From Vicinamibacteria bacterium (lineage in GTDB: Bacteria; Acidobacteriota; Vicinamibacteria; Fen-336): a stretch of 64,000 nucleotides of DNA. The notes beneath the pieces were generated by a model. The model did no database searches and was not told the origin of the DNA. It saw only the letters and a program-made list of their open reading frames with translations. Below are positions 8,365 to 15,605 of the stretch, piece after piece. The stretch covers positions 186,001 through 250,000 of the forward strand of contig JAMQGV010000021.1 in NCBI GenBank assembly GCA_025994075.1, written 5' to 3'. Each line of letters starts with the position of its first letter. The first letter of the stretch is position 1. The translations under genes and the position numbers were made by a program.

Positions 8365-9354
8365 CTACTCGATCTGGCCCGAGGCGGCCAGGTCGGCGAT
8401 CGTCTTGTAGATCCAGTACGAACAGCGCGGGATCTCGCGCTGCAGGTCGTCGATCGAGGCGCCCTTCTTGAGCCGCGCCCACACGGCGGCGGCGAGCTCG
8501 ACGGTCTCCCCGTCCTCCCACGCGAGCTGGGCGGTCTTGTGCTTCCACAGGCGGTCCGCGTCGGGGAAGCGCTCCTTCAGCACCGGCAGCTCGTCCTGCA
8601 GCCGCACCGACTCCATCAGCAGCGAGATCGCCGGCATCGAGATGTCCTGGTGGACGTCCTCTTCCGTCAGGTTCTTGCCGGCGAAGCTGAACTCGCCCTG
8701 GATCTGGGTCTGGAAGAGCTGGAACACGGCGTCGTCGCCGGTCAGGTGGCGGAACTTGGCGCGCGAGATGTTGCCCTTGAAGAACAGGATCTCGGCGATC
8801 TTGTTCTTGGTGTCCTCCTCGGTGACCGCCAGCACCCCGTTCTGGTGGGAACCGATCAGCGTCTGGATCACCGTGGCCAGGTCGAAGAAGCGCAGGTTGC
8901 CCTGGAGCTGCTTGGTGGAGGCCCTCGGGATCTTGAGGGTGGTCGCCTCCAGCCGCTTGGCGAGCACCACACACATGTTCCGGGCGAAGGTCGGCAGCGT
9001 CGCCATCAGGTCGTCGAAAACCGCCTTCTCGAGCGTGAACAGCTCCGCGTGCTCGGGCGAGCGCGCGGTCGCGCTGCGCGGCGAGCCGGTCAGCAGCGCC
9101 AGCTCGCCCAGCACCTCGCCGGTCCCGAGGTAGGCGACGGGCATCGCCTCGGAGCCGTCGCGCGGGGTGGCGAGGATCTCGAGCACGCCGCTCTTGACGA
9201 TGTAGAGGCGGTCGCCGAGATCGCCCTGGCGGAACACCACGGCCCCGGGCCCGAACTCCTCGAGGTGGCCCTGGGACAACACCGCCTTCACCACCTCGGC
9301 GGGCTGGTTCTCGAACAGGTCGGAGGCCTTGAGGAAGCCCGAGTCGATCGTCAT
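8365..9354 (-). CDS. Cyclic-nucleotide-binding domain plus DUF4388/PATAN protein
   Basis: A 329-residue signalling protein. Residues 1-135 form a cNMP-binding domain: the phosphate-binding cassette region reads GEVLGELALLTGSPRSATAR, with the Glu and Arg that contact cyclic nucleotide in CRP/PKA-type domains retained. From about residue 150 a DUF4388-like domain starts (LQGNLRFFDLATVIQTLIGS, then NGVLAVTEE and EILFFKGNISRAKF), found in many Myxococcota and Acidobacteriota regulators. The last 70 residues are helical (winged-helix-like). No DNA-binding HTH is obvious. GGCAAGGAG precedes the ATG, and a perfect TATAAT lies on its strand at 9386-9381. Confidence 0.75.
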   Translation of the reverse strand: MTIDSGFLKASDLFENQPAEVVKAVLSQGHLEEFGPGAVVFRQGDLGDRLYIVKSGVLEILATPRDGSEAMPVAYLGTGEVLGELALLTGSPRSATARSPEHAELFTLEKAVFDDLMATLPTFARNMCVVLAKRLEATTLKIPRASTKQLQGNLRFFDLATVIQTLIGSHQNGVLAVTEEDTKNKIAEILFFKGNISRAKFRHLTGDDAVFQLFQTQIQGEFSFAGKNLTEEDVHQDISMPAISLLMESVRLQDELPVLKERFPDADRLWKHKTAQLAWEDGETVELAAAVWARLKKGASIDDLQREIPRCSYWIYKTIADLAASGQIE

Positions 9355-9376
9355 GGCTCCTTGCCGAGGTGGGGCA

Positions 9377-9400
9377 GAGGATTATAAACGTGTTATCCTC
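9377..9400 (-). promoter_or_regulatory. TATAAT box inside a 6-base inverted repeat
   Basis: On the minus strand TATAAT (9386-9381) is a consensus -10 element for the cyclic-nucleotide-binding gene that starts at 9354. It overlaps the GAGGAT/ATCCTC inverted repeat whose arms are at 9377-9382 and 9395-9400, so a repressor or dimeric factor could cover the promoter. The -35 region is weak. Confidence 0.45.
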
Positions 9401-9459
9401 CGCGTCGTATCCATACCGACATTCCGATCATGCCGCGGCGACAGGAACCTCGCAAGTCG

Positions 9460-9489
9460 TTCGAAAGAAAGTCCTTGACGCCGTTCGAA
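9460..9489 (+). promoter_or_regulatory. Two TTCGAA boxes flanking a TTGACG -35-like element
   Basis: TTCGAA occurs at 9460-9465 and 9484-9489, each preceded by CG, with starts 24 bases apart. TTGACG at 9475-9480, close to the -35 consensus, lies between them. This is about 100-130 bases upstream of the lysine aminotransferase start. Palindromic boxes around a -35 suggest an operator; a good -10 is not visible. Confidence 0.3.
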
Positions 9490-9590
9490 ACGGGAATGAC
9501 GTAGGGGCCGGAGCGCGAAGAGCCAGCGAAAATCGACGCGCCCGCCCGGGTTTCATCTCGGTCCCGATCGTTCCCGCAGGAGTTGCACTC

Positions 9591-10925
9591 ATGACCGCCC
9601 CCACCGTTCCCTCGATCGCTCCCGCCGACGTCCACTCGTCGCTCGCCCGCTACATCCTCGCGGACGGCTACGACATCGTCTTCGACTACGAGCGCAGCCA
9701 CGGGAGCTGGCTGTACGACTCGCGCAAGGGTCGCGAGATCCTCGACTTCTTCTCGTTCTTCGCCTCGCACCCGATCGGCTACAACCACCCGAAGATGAAC
9801 GACCCGGAGTTCCAGCGGGTCCTGGTGCGGGTGGCCCAGCTCAAGCCCTCGATCTCGGACATCTACCCGGTCGAGTACGCGCAGTTCGTCGAGGTCTTCG
9901 GGCGGGTGGCGATGCCGAAGCACCTGCCCCACGCCTTCTTCATCGAGGGCGGGGCGCTGGCCAACGAGAACGCGCTGAAGACGGCGTTCGACTGGAAGGT
10001 GCGGCGCAACCGCGCGAAGGGCATCGGCGGCGACAGGGGCCAGCAGGTGATCCACTTCCGGGAGGCCTTCCACGGCCGCTCGGGCTACACGATGTCGCTC
10101 ACCAACACGGACCCGAAGAAGACCGACCTGTTCCCCAAGTTCCCCTGGCCGCGGATCGACAACCCCAAGCTGCGCTTCCCGGTCACCCCCGAGGTGGAGC
10201 GCGACGTGGTCGCCGCCGAGCAGAAGGCGCTCGAGCAGATCCACAAGGCGTTCGCCGACAACCCGGACGACATCGCCGCCATCATCATCGAGCCGATCCA
10301 GGCCGAAGGCGGGGACAACCACTTCCGGCCGGAGTTCCTGCAGGCGCTGCAGCGCGTGGCCGACGAGAACGAGGTCTTCTTCGTCGTCGACGAGGTGCAG
10401 ACGGGCGTCGGGCTGACCGGGACGTTCTGGGTCCACGAGCAGTTCGGGCTGAAGCCCGACGCGCTGTCGTTCGGCAAGAAGATGCAGGTCTGCGGCTGCC
10501 TGGTCGGGCCCAAGGTCGACCGCGAGCCGGAGAACGTGTTCAAGGTCAGCTCCCGCATCAACTCGACCTGGGGCGGCAACCTGACCGACATGGTGCGCGC
10601 GATGCGCTTCCTCGAGATCCTCGAGGAGGACCGCCTGGTGGACAACGCGCGCGTGGTCGGCGACCACCTGCTGGCCGGACTGCGCGCGGTCGAGCGCGAG
10701 TTCGCGCCGCTCGTCTCCGGCGCCCGCGGTCGCGGGCTGATGATCGCCTTCGACCTGCCCGACGGCGAGAAGCGCGACCGGCTGCAGGACAAGGCGCTCG
10801 AGCTGGGCCTGATGATCCTGACCTGCGGCCCGCGGTCGATCCGCTTCCGGCCCGCCCTCAACCTGACCACGGCCGATGCCGACGCCGGCCTCGAGATCCT
10901 GCGTCGCGCGCTGAAGCAGCTATAG
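9591..10925 (+). CDS. lat: L-lysine 6-aminotransferase
   Basis: A 444-residue class-III PLP aminotransferase of the lysine-epsilon type. The PLP lysine is in SFGKKMQVCGC, the conserved Asp of the cofactor pocket in FFVVDEVQTGVGLTG, and the LAT-specific FIEGGALANENALKTAFDWK block replaces the usual GAEA motif of ornithine-type enzymes. LAT moves the epsilon amino group of lysine to 2-oxoglutarate, giving 2-aminoadipate semialdehyde, which cyclises to piperideine-6-carboxylate. I place the start at the ATG preceded by CAGGAG rather than at the upstream in-frame codon. The dehydrogenase gene that would be expected next is replaced by a diaminopentanoate-dehydrogenase-like gene. Confidence 0.88.
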   Translation: MTAPTVPSIAPADVHSSLARYILADGYDIVFDYERSHGSWLYDSRKGREILDFFSFFASHPIGYNHPKMNDPEFQRVLVRVAQLKPSISDIYPVEYAQFVEVFGRVAMPKHLPHAFFIEGGALANENALKTAFDWKVRRNRAKGIGGDRGQQVIHFREAFHGRSGYTMSLTNTDPKKTDLFPKFPWPRIDNPKLRFPVTPEVERDVVAAEQKALEQIHKAFADNPDDIAAIIIEPIQAEGGDNHFRPEFLQALQRVADENEVFFVVDEVQTGVGLTGTFWVHEQFGLKPDALSFGKKMQVCGCLVGPKVDREPENVFKVSSRINSTWGGNLTDMVRAMRFLEILEEDRLVDNARVVGDHLLAGLRAVEREFAPLVSGARGRGLMIAFDLPDGEKRDRLQDKALELGLMILTCGPRSIRFRPALNLTTADADAGLEILRRALKQL

Positions 10926-10946
10926 CTCTAGCGGAAGGGGAACCCC

Positions 10947-11165
10947 ATGATCGAGAAGGAAGGCGCGATCAAGGTCTACAGCGAGGTGCTGGGCGCCAAG
11001 GGCGCCAAGGCCCGGCTGGTGAAGGTCTGGCCCGAGGGCTTCTACGAGGTCCGCCTCGAGTCGGGCGGCCGCCTGTTCACCACCCTGCTGCCGGTCGGCA
11101 CGACGGTCATCCTCGCGGCCGACCCCGAGCCGGAGGTGGCCACACTCGACGTCGTGGAGCGCTGA
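10947..11165 (+). CDS. 72-residue conserved-looking small protein
   Basis: Sits between lat and the dehydrogenase gene, with AAGGGG before its ATG and a TGATG overlap with the next start, so it is clearly translated in the same unit. It is predicted to be a small beta-barrel-like protein (VYSEVLGAKGAKARLVKVWP, then FYEVRLESGGRLFTTLLPVG). It carries no metal-binding or catalytic motif I recognise. It could be a regulatory or assembly subunit of the enzyme pair. I cannot name a family. Confidence 0.6.
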   Translation: MIEKEGAIKVYSEVLGAKGAKARLVKVWPEGFYEVRLESGGRLFTTLLPVGTTVILAADPEPEVATLDVVER

Positions 11166-12193
11166 TGGCCGAGATCAAGGTCGTCCACTGCGGGCTGGGC
11201 GGAATCGGCCTCGGCATCGCCCGCATCGTCGCCGCGACCGAGGGCCTGAAGATCGTCGGCGCCAGCGACATCGCGCCCGACAAGGCCGGCCAGGACCTCG
11301 GCACGGTGATGGGCCTGCCGAAGAAGCTGCGGGTCAAGGTCGAGCCCGAGAACCGGCGGCTGCTCAAGGGTGCGCGCCCCGACGTCGCCGTGCTGTCGAC
11401 GGCGTCTTCGCTCAAGGACGTCAAGCCCCAGGTGCTGGAGCTGGTCGCCAAGGGCGTGAACGTGGTGACGACCTGCGAGGAGCTGTCGTTCCCGGTGCCC
11501 GGCCACGAGAAGGCCGCCCGCGAGATCGACGCCGCGGCCAGGAAGAAGAAGGCGCGGGTGCTGGCGACCGGCGTCAACCCCGGCTACGCGATGGACGCCC
11601 TGGCGCTGGTGCTGACCGCGCCGTGCGTGAAGGTCGAGCGGGTGGCCGTCACCCGCGTGGTCGACGCCGGCACCCGCCGCGTGACGCTCCAGCGCAAGGT
11701 CGGGGCCGGCCTCAACCTGCACCAGTTCCGCCGCGCGATGACCGAGGGCAGCGTGCGCCACGTCGGCCTGCCCGAGTCCGCCCACATGATCGCCGCAGCG
11801 CTCGGCTGGAAGATCGACAAGCTCGAGGAGATGGTCGAGCCGGCGATCGCGCCGCGCGATCTCGACACCGACTACCTGCGGGTGGCGGCCGGCAACGTGG
11901 CCGGCGTCAAGCAGACCGTGCGCGCGTGGTGCGGGGAGCGGCTGGCGATCAGCCTCGACCTCCACGTCTACGTCGGGGCCGAGAACCCGCGCGACCAGAT
12001 CGTGATCGACGCCACCCCGCCCGTCAACATGACGATCGCGGGCGGGCTGGCCGGCGACGAGGCGGCGGCCGCGCTCGTGGTCAACGCCATTCCCCGGCTG
12101 CTGTCGGCCCCGCCGGGCCTCGTCACCATGCGCGACCTGCCGCTGCTGCACGCCTACAACCCCGCCGAGGCCCGGGCCATCCGCAAGCGCTGA
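11165..12193 (+). CDS. NAD(P)-dependent dehydrogenase of the DapB / 2,4-diaminopentanoate dehydrogenase type
   Basis: A 342-residue oxidoreductase with a Rossmann nucleotide site at the N-terminus (VVHCGLGGIGLGIARIV). The middle DAPB-like part includes TTCEELSFP and ATGVNPGYAMDALALVL, the latter being the NPG signature of 2,4-diaminopentanoate dehydrogenase-like proteins. Those enzymes work in anaerobic ornithine breakdown, oxidising an amino group with release of ammonia. Being coupled to a lysine 6-aminotransferase, this one may act on a lysine-derived diamino or cyclic imino acid; that is inference. Length and architecture are normal. It is the last gene of the three-gene unit. Confidence 0.75.
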   Translation: MAEIKVVHCGLGGIGLGIARIVAATEGLKIVGASDIAPDKAGQDLGTVMGLPKKLRVKVEPENRRLLKGARPDVAVLSTASSLKDVKPQVLELVAKGVNVVTTCEELSFPVPGHEKAAREIDAAARKKKARVLATGVNPGYAMDALALVLTAPCVKVERVAVTRVVDAGTRRVTLQRKVGAGLNLHQFRRAMTEGSVRHVGLPESAHMIAAALGWKIDKLEEMVEPAIAPRDLDTDYLRVAAGNVAGVKQTVRAWCGERLAISLDLHVYVGAENPRDQIVIDATPPVNMTIAGGLAGDEAAAALVVNAIPRLLSAPPGLVTMRDLPLLHAYNPAEARAIRKR

Positions 12194-12210
12194 GCGGGGG
12201 CCGGCGGGGG

Positions 12211-12216
12211 TATACT
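12211..12216 (+). promoter_or_regulatory. Candidate -10 box TATACT
   Basis: TATACT (five of six matches to the consensus) stands out in very GC-rich DNA 36 bases before the ATG of the DUF4388-DnaJ gene. The region 17 bases upstream does not resemble TTGACA. Confidence 0.35.
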
Positions 12217-12251
12217 CGCCGCCGCTTCATCGGGACGAGGCCAACTTTCCA

Positions 12252-13994
12252 ATGCAGGGCAGCCTGAGCGCGAGCGCGTTCGCGACGGCGTTGCGGGATC
12301 TCCACCTCGAACGCCGGACGGGGCTCCTGCACTGCGCCCAGCCCGGGGCGCTGCGCTCGCTTCGCTTCCAGCGCGGCGAGGTGGTCCACGTCCTCTCCGA
12401 CCAGAAGGACGAGCGCCTCGGCGAGACCCTGCTGCGGCTGGGCGTGATCGACGACGAGCAGCTCGCTCGCGCCACGCTCGTCCTGGTGCGCGACCGCAAG
12501 CGGCTGGGTCCGGTGCTGATCGAGCTGGGGGTGCTGAACTTCGGCCAGCTCCAGCAGGCTCTGGGGCGCCACGTGCGCGACATATTCGAGCGGGTGCTGG
12601 CCCGCCCCGAGGGCCAGCTCGTCTACGAGGCCGTCAACGAAGACGCGATGGGCGCCGACGAGGTGCGGCCGACGCTGCAGACCGGAGACCTGGTGCTGGA
12701 GGCGGCGCGTCGGGTGCCGGCGCCCGACGTGAAGGCGGCGCTCGGCGACCTGTCTCGCCCGCTCGGGCTCGGCACCGGGTCGGGACTGCTCGCCGCCACG
12801 CTCAAGCTGACGCCGTCGGAGGGCTTCCTGTTCAGCCGCATCGACGGCAGCTCCGGGCGCGACGCTCTGTCGCTGCTGCCCGGCGACCCGGCGGAAGCCG
12901 AGCGCAGCCTGCTGGCCCTGATCTCCTGCGGCCTCGCCTGCTGGGGCGACGCGCGGCCCGCCGCGCCCATCCGCTCCGACGAACGCCCGCGCGTGACGCG
13001 GCTGCCCGTCGTCGAGGGCCGCATGCCGCCGACCCCGGCGGCGGGTTTCCCCGCCGTCAACCCGGAGGCGGCCACGCCGGTGCCGGCTGCATCCCCCGCG
13101 CCGGCCCCATCTCCCGCGCCGGGCCCCAGGGCCCCCGAGCCGGCTCCGGCCGCGCCGCCCAGGCCCGATCCCGACGCAGAGAAGCGCGAGAAGCAGGCCG
13201 AGTTGCGCAAGGCGATCGAAGAGGCCCACGCGGCGCTCGGCCGCGAGAACCACTTCGAGGTGCTCGGGTTGACTCGCGAGGCGAAGGAGGCGGAGGTCAA
13301 GGATGCCTACTTCCGCCTGGCCAAGCGCTTCCACCCCGACAGTTGCAACGACGCGGCGCTCCACGACCTGAAGCCGAAGGCCGAGGCGCTCTTCATCCGC
13401 ATCGGTCAGGCCTGGGACGTGCTGCGCAACCCGAAGTCGCGCGGGGACTACGAGTCGTCGCTGCCGCGCGTGCGGCCCGTCGCGGGCCCCGCTGCGCCGG
13501 CCGCGGCCCCGGCCGGCCCGCCGACGCCGCGCACCCAGGCCATCCAGAGCGAAGCCGCTGTCGCGCGGGCCAACGAATCGGTGCGGCGCGCCGAGAAGCT
13601 GCTGCAGGAAGAGAAGTGGTGGGACGCGATCCAGCTCTTCGAAGAGGCGCTCCCGCTCGCCTCCGGCAACTACCCGCTGCGCGCCCACCTCGGCCTCGCC
13701 CGCTGCTTCTTCAAGAACCCCAACTGGGTGAAGCGGGGCGAAGAGCAGCTCGCGAAGGCGGCCGCGGACTTCCCGAAGAGCGCGGAGCCGGCGGTCGAGC
13801 TGGCCCGCTTCTACGCGGGGCGCGGGATGAAGGCGCGCGCGCTCGGTCAGGTGCGGCGGGCGCTCGAGCTCAAGCCCGAGCACGAAGATGCGGCGGCGCT
13901 GCTGGCCGAGCTCGAGGCCAGCGGAGGCGGCCCGCCGCCCGAGGCGCCCGCCTCGCGCGGCGGACTGCTCGGCAAGCTGCTCGGCCGCAAGTAG
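12252..13994 (+). CDS. DUF4388-like N-terminus, DnaJ domain and TPR protein
   Basis: A 580-residue multidomain protein. Residues 1-150 resemble DUF4388/PATAN (GSLSASAFATALRDLHLE, GLLHCAQPG, LRFQRGEVVHVLSD) followed by a GspE-N-like segment (LGETLLRLGVIDDEQLARA). A Pro/Ala-rich linker spans about 265-310. A J-domain follows (residues about 332-405) with helix II and the HPD tripeptide in AYFRLAKRFHPDS, so Hsp70 stimulation is plausible. The C-terminal 130 residues are TPR-like helices (WWDAIQLFEEALPLASGNYP). It is probably a cytoplasmic scaffold that brings DnaK to a partner. It stands alone with its own likely promoter. Confidence 0.8.
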   Translation: MQGSLSASAFATALRDLHLERRTGLLHCAQPGALRSLRFQRGEVVHVLSDQKDERLGETLLRLGVIDDEQLARATLVLVRDRKRLGPVLIELGVLNFGQLQQALGRHVRDIFERVLARPEGQLVYEAVNEDAMGADEVRPTLQTGDLVLEAARRVPAPDVKAALGDLSRPLGLGTGSGLLAATLKLTPSEGFLFSRIDGSSGRDALSLLPGDPAEAERSLLALISCGLACWGDARPAAPIRSDERPRVTRLPVVEGRMPPTPAAGFPAVNPEAATPVPAASPAPAPSPAPGPRAPEPAPAAPPRPDPDAEKREKQAELRKAIEEAHAALGRENHFEVLGLTREAKEAEVKDAYFRLAKRFHPDSCNDAALHDLKPKAEALFIRIGQAWDVLRNPKSRGDYESSLPRVRPVAGPAAPAAAPAGPPTPRTQAIQSEAAVARANESVRRAEKLLQEEKWWDAIQLFEEALPLASGNYPLRAHLGLARCFFKNPNWVKRGEEQLAKAAADFPKSAEPAVELARFYAGRGMKARALGQVRRALELKPEHEDAAALLAELEASGGGPPPEAPASRGGLLGKLLGRK

Positions 13995-13996
13995 CG

Positions 13997-14025
13997 TTGA
14001 CAGGGCCGCGGCCCGGTCCTAGGGT
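13997..14025 (+). promoter_or_regulatory. Promoter-like TTGACA with 17-base spacer to TAGGGT
   Basis: A perfect -35 hexamer TTGACA (13997-14002), 17 bases, then TAGGGT (14020-14025). The GTG start codon of the next gene is at 14032, seven bases after the -10 box, so the transcript would begin on or next to the start codon: a leaderless mRNA. The -35 lies three bases after the stop of the upstream gene. Confidence 0.45.
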
Positions 14026-14031
14026 AGGAAC

Positions 14032-14622
14032 GTGGATCTCGCCTCGCCCGGTTTCGTCGACTGGCTGAGCGCGCTCGGCCTCGCCGTCGCGCTCGCTGCC
14101 TGCGCGGGCCTGCGGGCCTGGCTGCCGCTGCTGCTGGCCGGCACCCTCTCGCGCGCCGGCGTGCTCGAGCTGGGCGAGTCGTTCGCGTTCCTCTCGACCA
14201 CCAAGGCGCTCGTGATCTTCGCCGCGGCCGCGCTGCTGGAGATCGCCGCCGACAAGCTGCCGGCCCTCGATCACGCGCTCGACGCGCTGTCCACGCTGCT
14301 TAGGCCCGCGGCGGGCTCGCTGCTGGCCGCCTCGGCCATCGGCGTGGTGTCCGACCCGCTGACCGCGCTGGTGCTGGGCGTCGCGGTCGGCGCGCCGTCG
14401 TCGCTGGTGCCGCACGCGGGCAAGGCGGTGTTGCGCACCGCGTCGACCGCGTTCACCGGCGGCCTCGCCAACCCGGTGCTGTCGGCGCTCGAAGACGCGG
14501 CAACGCTGGTGCTGTTCGCGCTGGCGGTGCTGGTGCCGCTGCTGATCGCCTGCGCCGTGATCGTGGCCGGCTTCTTCGTCGCGCGGCGGATGGCCCGGCG
14601 GCCGGTCGCGGCCACCGCTTGA
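14032..14622 (+). CDS. DUF4126 family membrane protein
   Basis: A 196-residue hydrophobic protein with about five membrane segments. The opening VDWLSALGLAVALAACAGLR, the ALDHALDALSTLLRPAAGSL block and the AVGAPSSLVPHAGKAVLRTA block match the DUF4126 family of membrane proteins of unknown function. The start is GTG with only a poor, too-close ribosome site, consistent with a leaderless message from the promoter just upstream. Its stop overlaps the TTG start of the VWA gene (TTGA), so the two are coupled. Confidence 0.75.
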   Translation: MDLASPGFVDWLSALGLAVALAACAGLRAWLPLLLAGTLSRAGVLELGESFAFLSTTKALVIFAAAALLEIAADKLPALDHALDALSTLLRPAAGSLLAASAIGVVSDPLTALVLGVAVGAPSSLVPHAGKAVLRTASTAFTGGLANPVLSALEDAATLVLFALAVLVPLLIACAVIVAGFFVARRMARRPVAATA

Positions 14623-15554
14623 GGCCGCCTGGCCGCGCCGCGGCGGCGCTCGCCCTGCTGCTCGCGCCGGCGGCCGCCGCCCAGGCCCCGGCTCCGACGC
14701 CGACGCCGCTGACGCTCGGCATCGAGGTCGACGTCGTGTCGCTGACGGCCGTGATCCACGACAAGGCCGGCCGCTTCGTGAAGGGCCTGGGCCCCGGCGA
14801 CGTCACGGTGCTCGAGGACGGCGTGCGCCAGGAGGTCACCTACTTCCGCGAGGCCTCGGCGGCCGCGGAGGCGGGCGAGCGGATCCCGCTGTCGGTCGTG
14901 CTGGTGCTCGACACCTCGGGCAGCATGGGCCGCAACCTGTCCTTCCTGCAGGAGGCCGCTTCGAGCTTCCTGGCGAAGCTGGAGCCTGGCGACCGCGCGC
15001 TGGTCGTGCAGTTCAACGAGACGGTCAAGAGCAGCGCCGACTTCACCGACGACCTCGACCGCCTGGAGAACTTCGTCGACTCGCTGCAGTCGTGGGGCGC
15101 CACCAGCCTCTTCGACGCGATCCAGTACGCGCTGGTGCGGGTCCGCGACGAGCCGGGGCGCAAGGCGGTGATCGTCTTCTCGGACGGCGCCGACACCTCG
15201 AGCCAGGCGGGCGAAGACGACGTGGTCGCCCTGGCCCGCGCCGTCGAGGCGACGGTGTATTCGGTCGGCATCCGCAGCGGAGCCGGCCTGCAGGCGCGCA
15301 GTCCGCGTGGCTTCCTGCGCAAGATCGCGCGAGAGACCGGCGGGGAGTTCTTCTTCCCGGAGCGGATCGGCGACCTGCTGAAGACCTTCGCGGCGATCTC
15401 GGCCGAACTGAAGGCCCACTACCTGCTGGCCTACAGCCCGACGAAGCCGCCGGACAGCCTGTTCCGCGAGATCACGCTGAAGGTCGCGCGCCCGGACGTG
15501 GAGGTCCGCGTGCGCAAGGGCTACTTCGCGGTCCGCAAGCGTCCCCGCAACTGA
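14619..15554 (+). CDS. Secreted VWFA-domain protein (acidobacterial type)
   Basis: A 311-residue protein with a signal peptide (ALALLLAPAAAAQA, cleaved near residue 22). Residues 36-85 form the small beta domain (VDVVSLTAVIHDKAGRFVKG, then DVTVLEDGVRQEVTYF) that always precedes the VWA domain in the family first defined in acidobacteria. The VWA domain (about 95-285) has an intact MIDAS metal site, DTSGS, at about 103-107, with the distal SDGAD aspartate. These proteins are periplasmic or exported and probably bind partners through Mg2+. The TTG start lies in a TTGA overlap with the upstream gene. The exact role is unknown. Confidence 0.85.
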   Translation: MRPPGRAAAALALLLAPAAAAQAPAPTPTPLTLGIEVDVVSLTAVIHDKAGRFVKGLGPGDVTVLEDGVRQEVTYFREASAAAEAGERIPLSVVLVLDTSGSMGRNLSFLQEAASSFLAKLEPGDRALVVQFNETVKSSADFTDDLDRLENFVDSLQSWGATSLFDAIQYALVRVRDEPGRKAVIVFSDGADTSSQAGEDDVVALARAVEATVYSVGIRSGAGLQARSPRGFLRKIARETGGEFFFPERIGDLLKTFAAISAELKAHYLLAYSPTKPPDSLFREITLKVARPDVEVRVRKGYFAVRKRPRN

Positions 15555-15586
15555 ACGCGGACGGCTGCCCGGCACGGCACGGGCGC

Positions 15587-15592
15587 TAGAAT
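15587..15592 (+). promoter_or_regulatory. Candidate -10 box TAGAAT
   Basis: TAGAAT (five of six to consensus) ends 13 bases before the ATG of the FHA-GAF-PP2C gene. The start has no Shine-Dalgarno sequence, so an almost leaderless transcript would fit. No convincing -35. Confidence 0.3.
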
Positions 15593-15605
15593 CGCCTCGA
15601 CCGCC

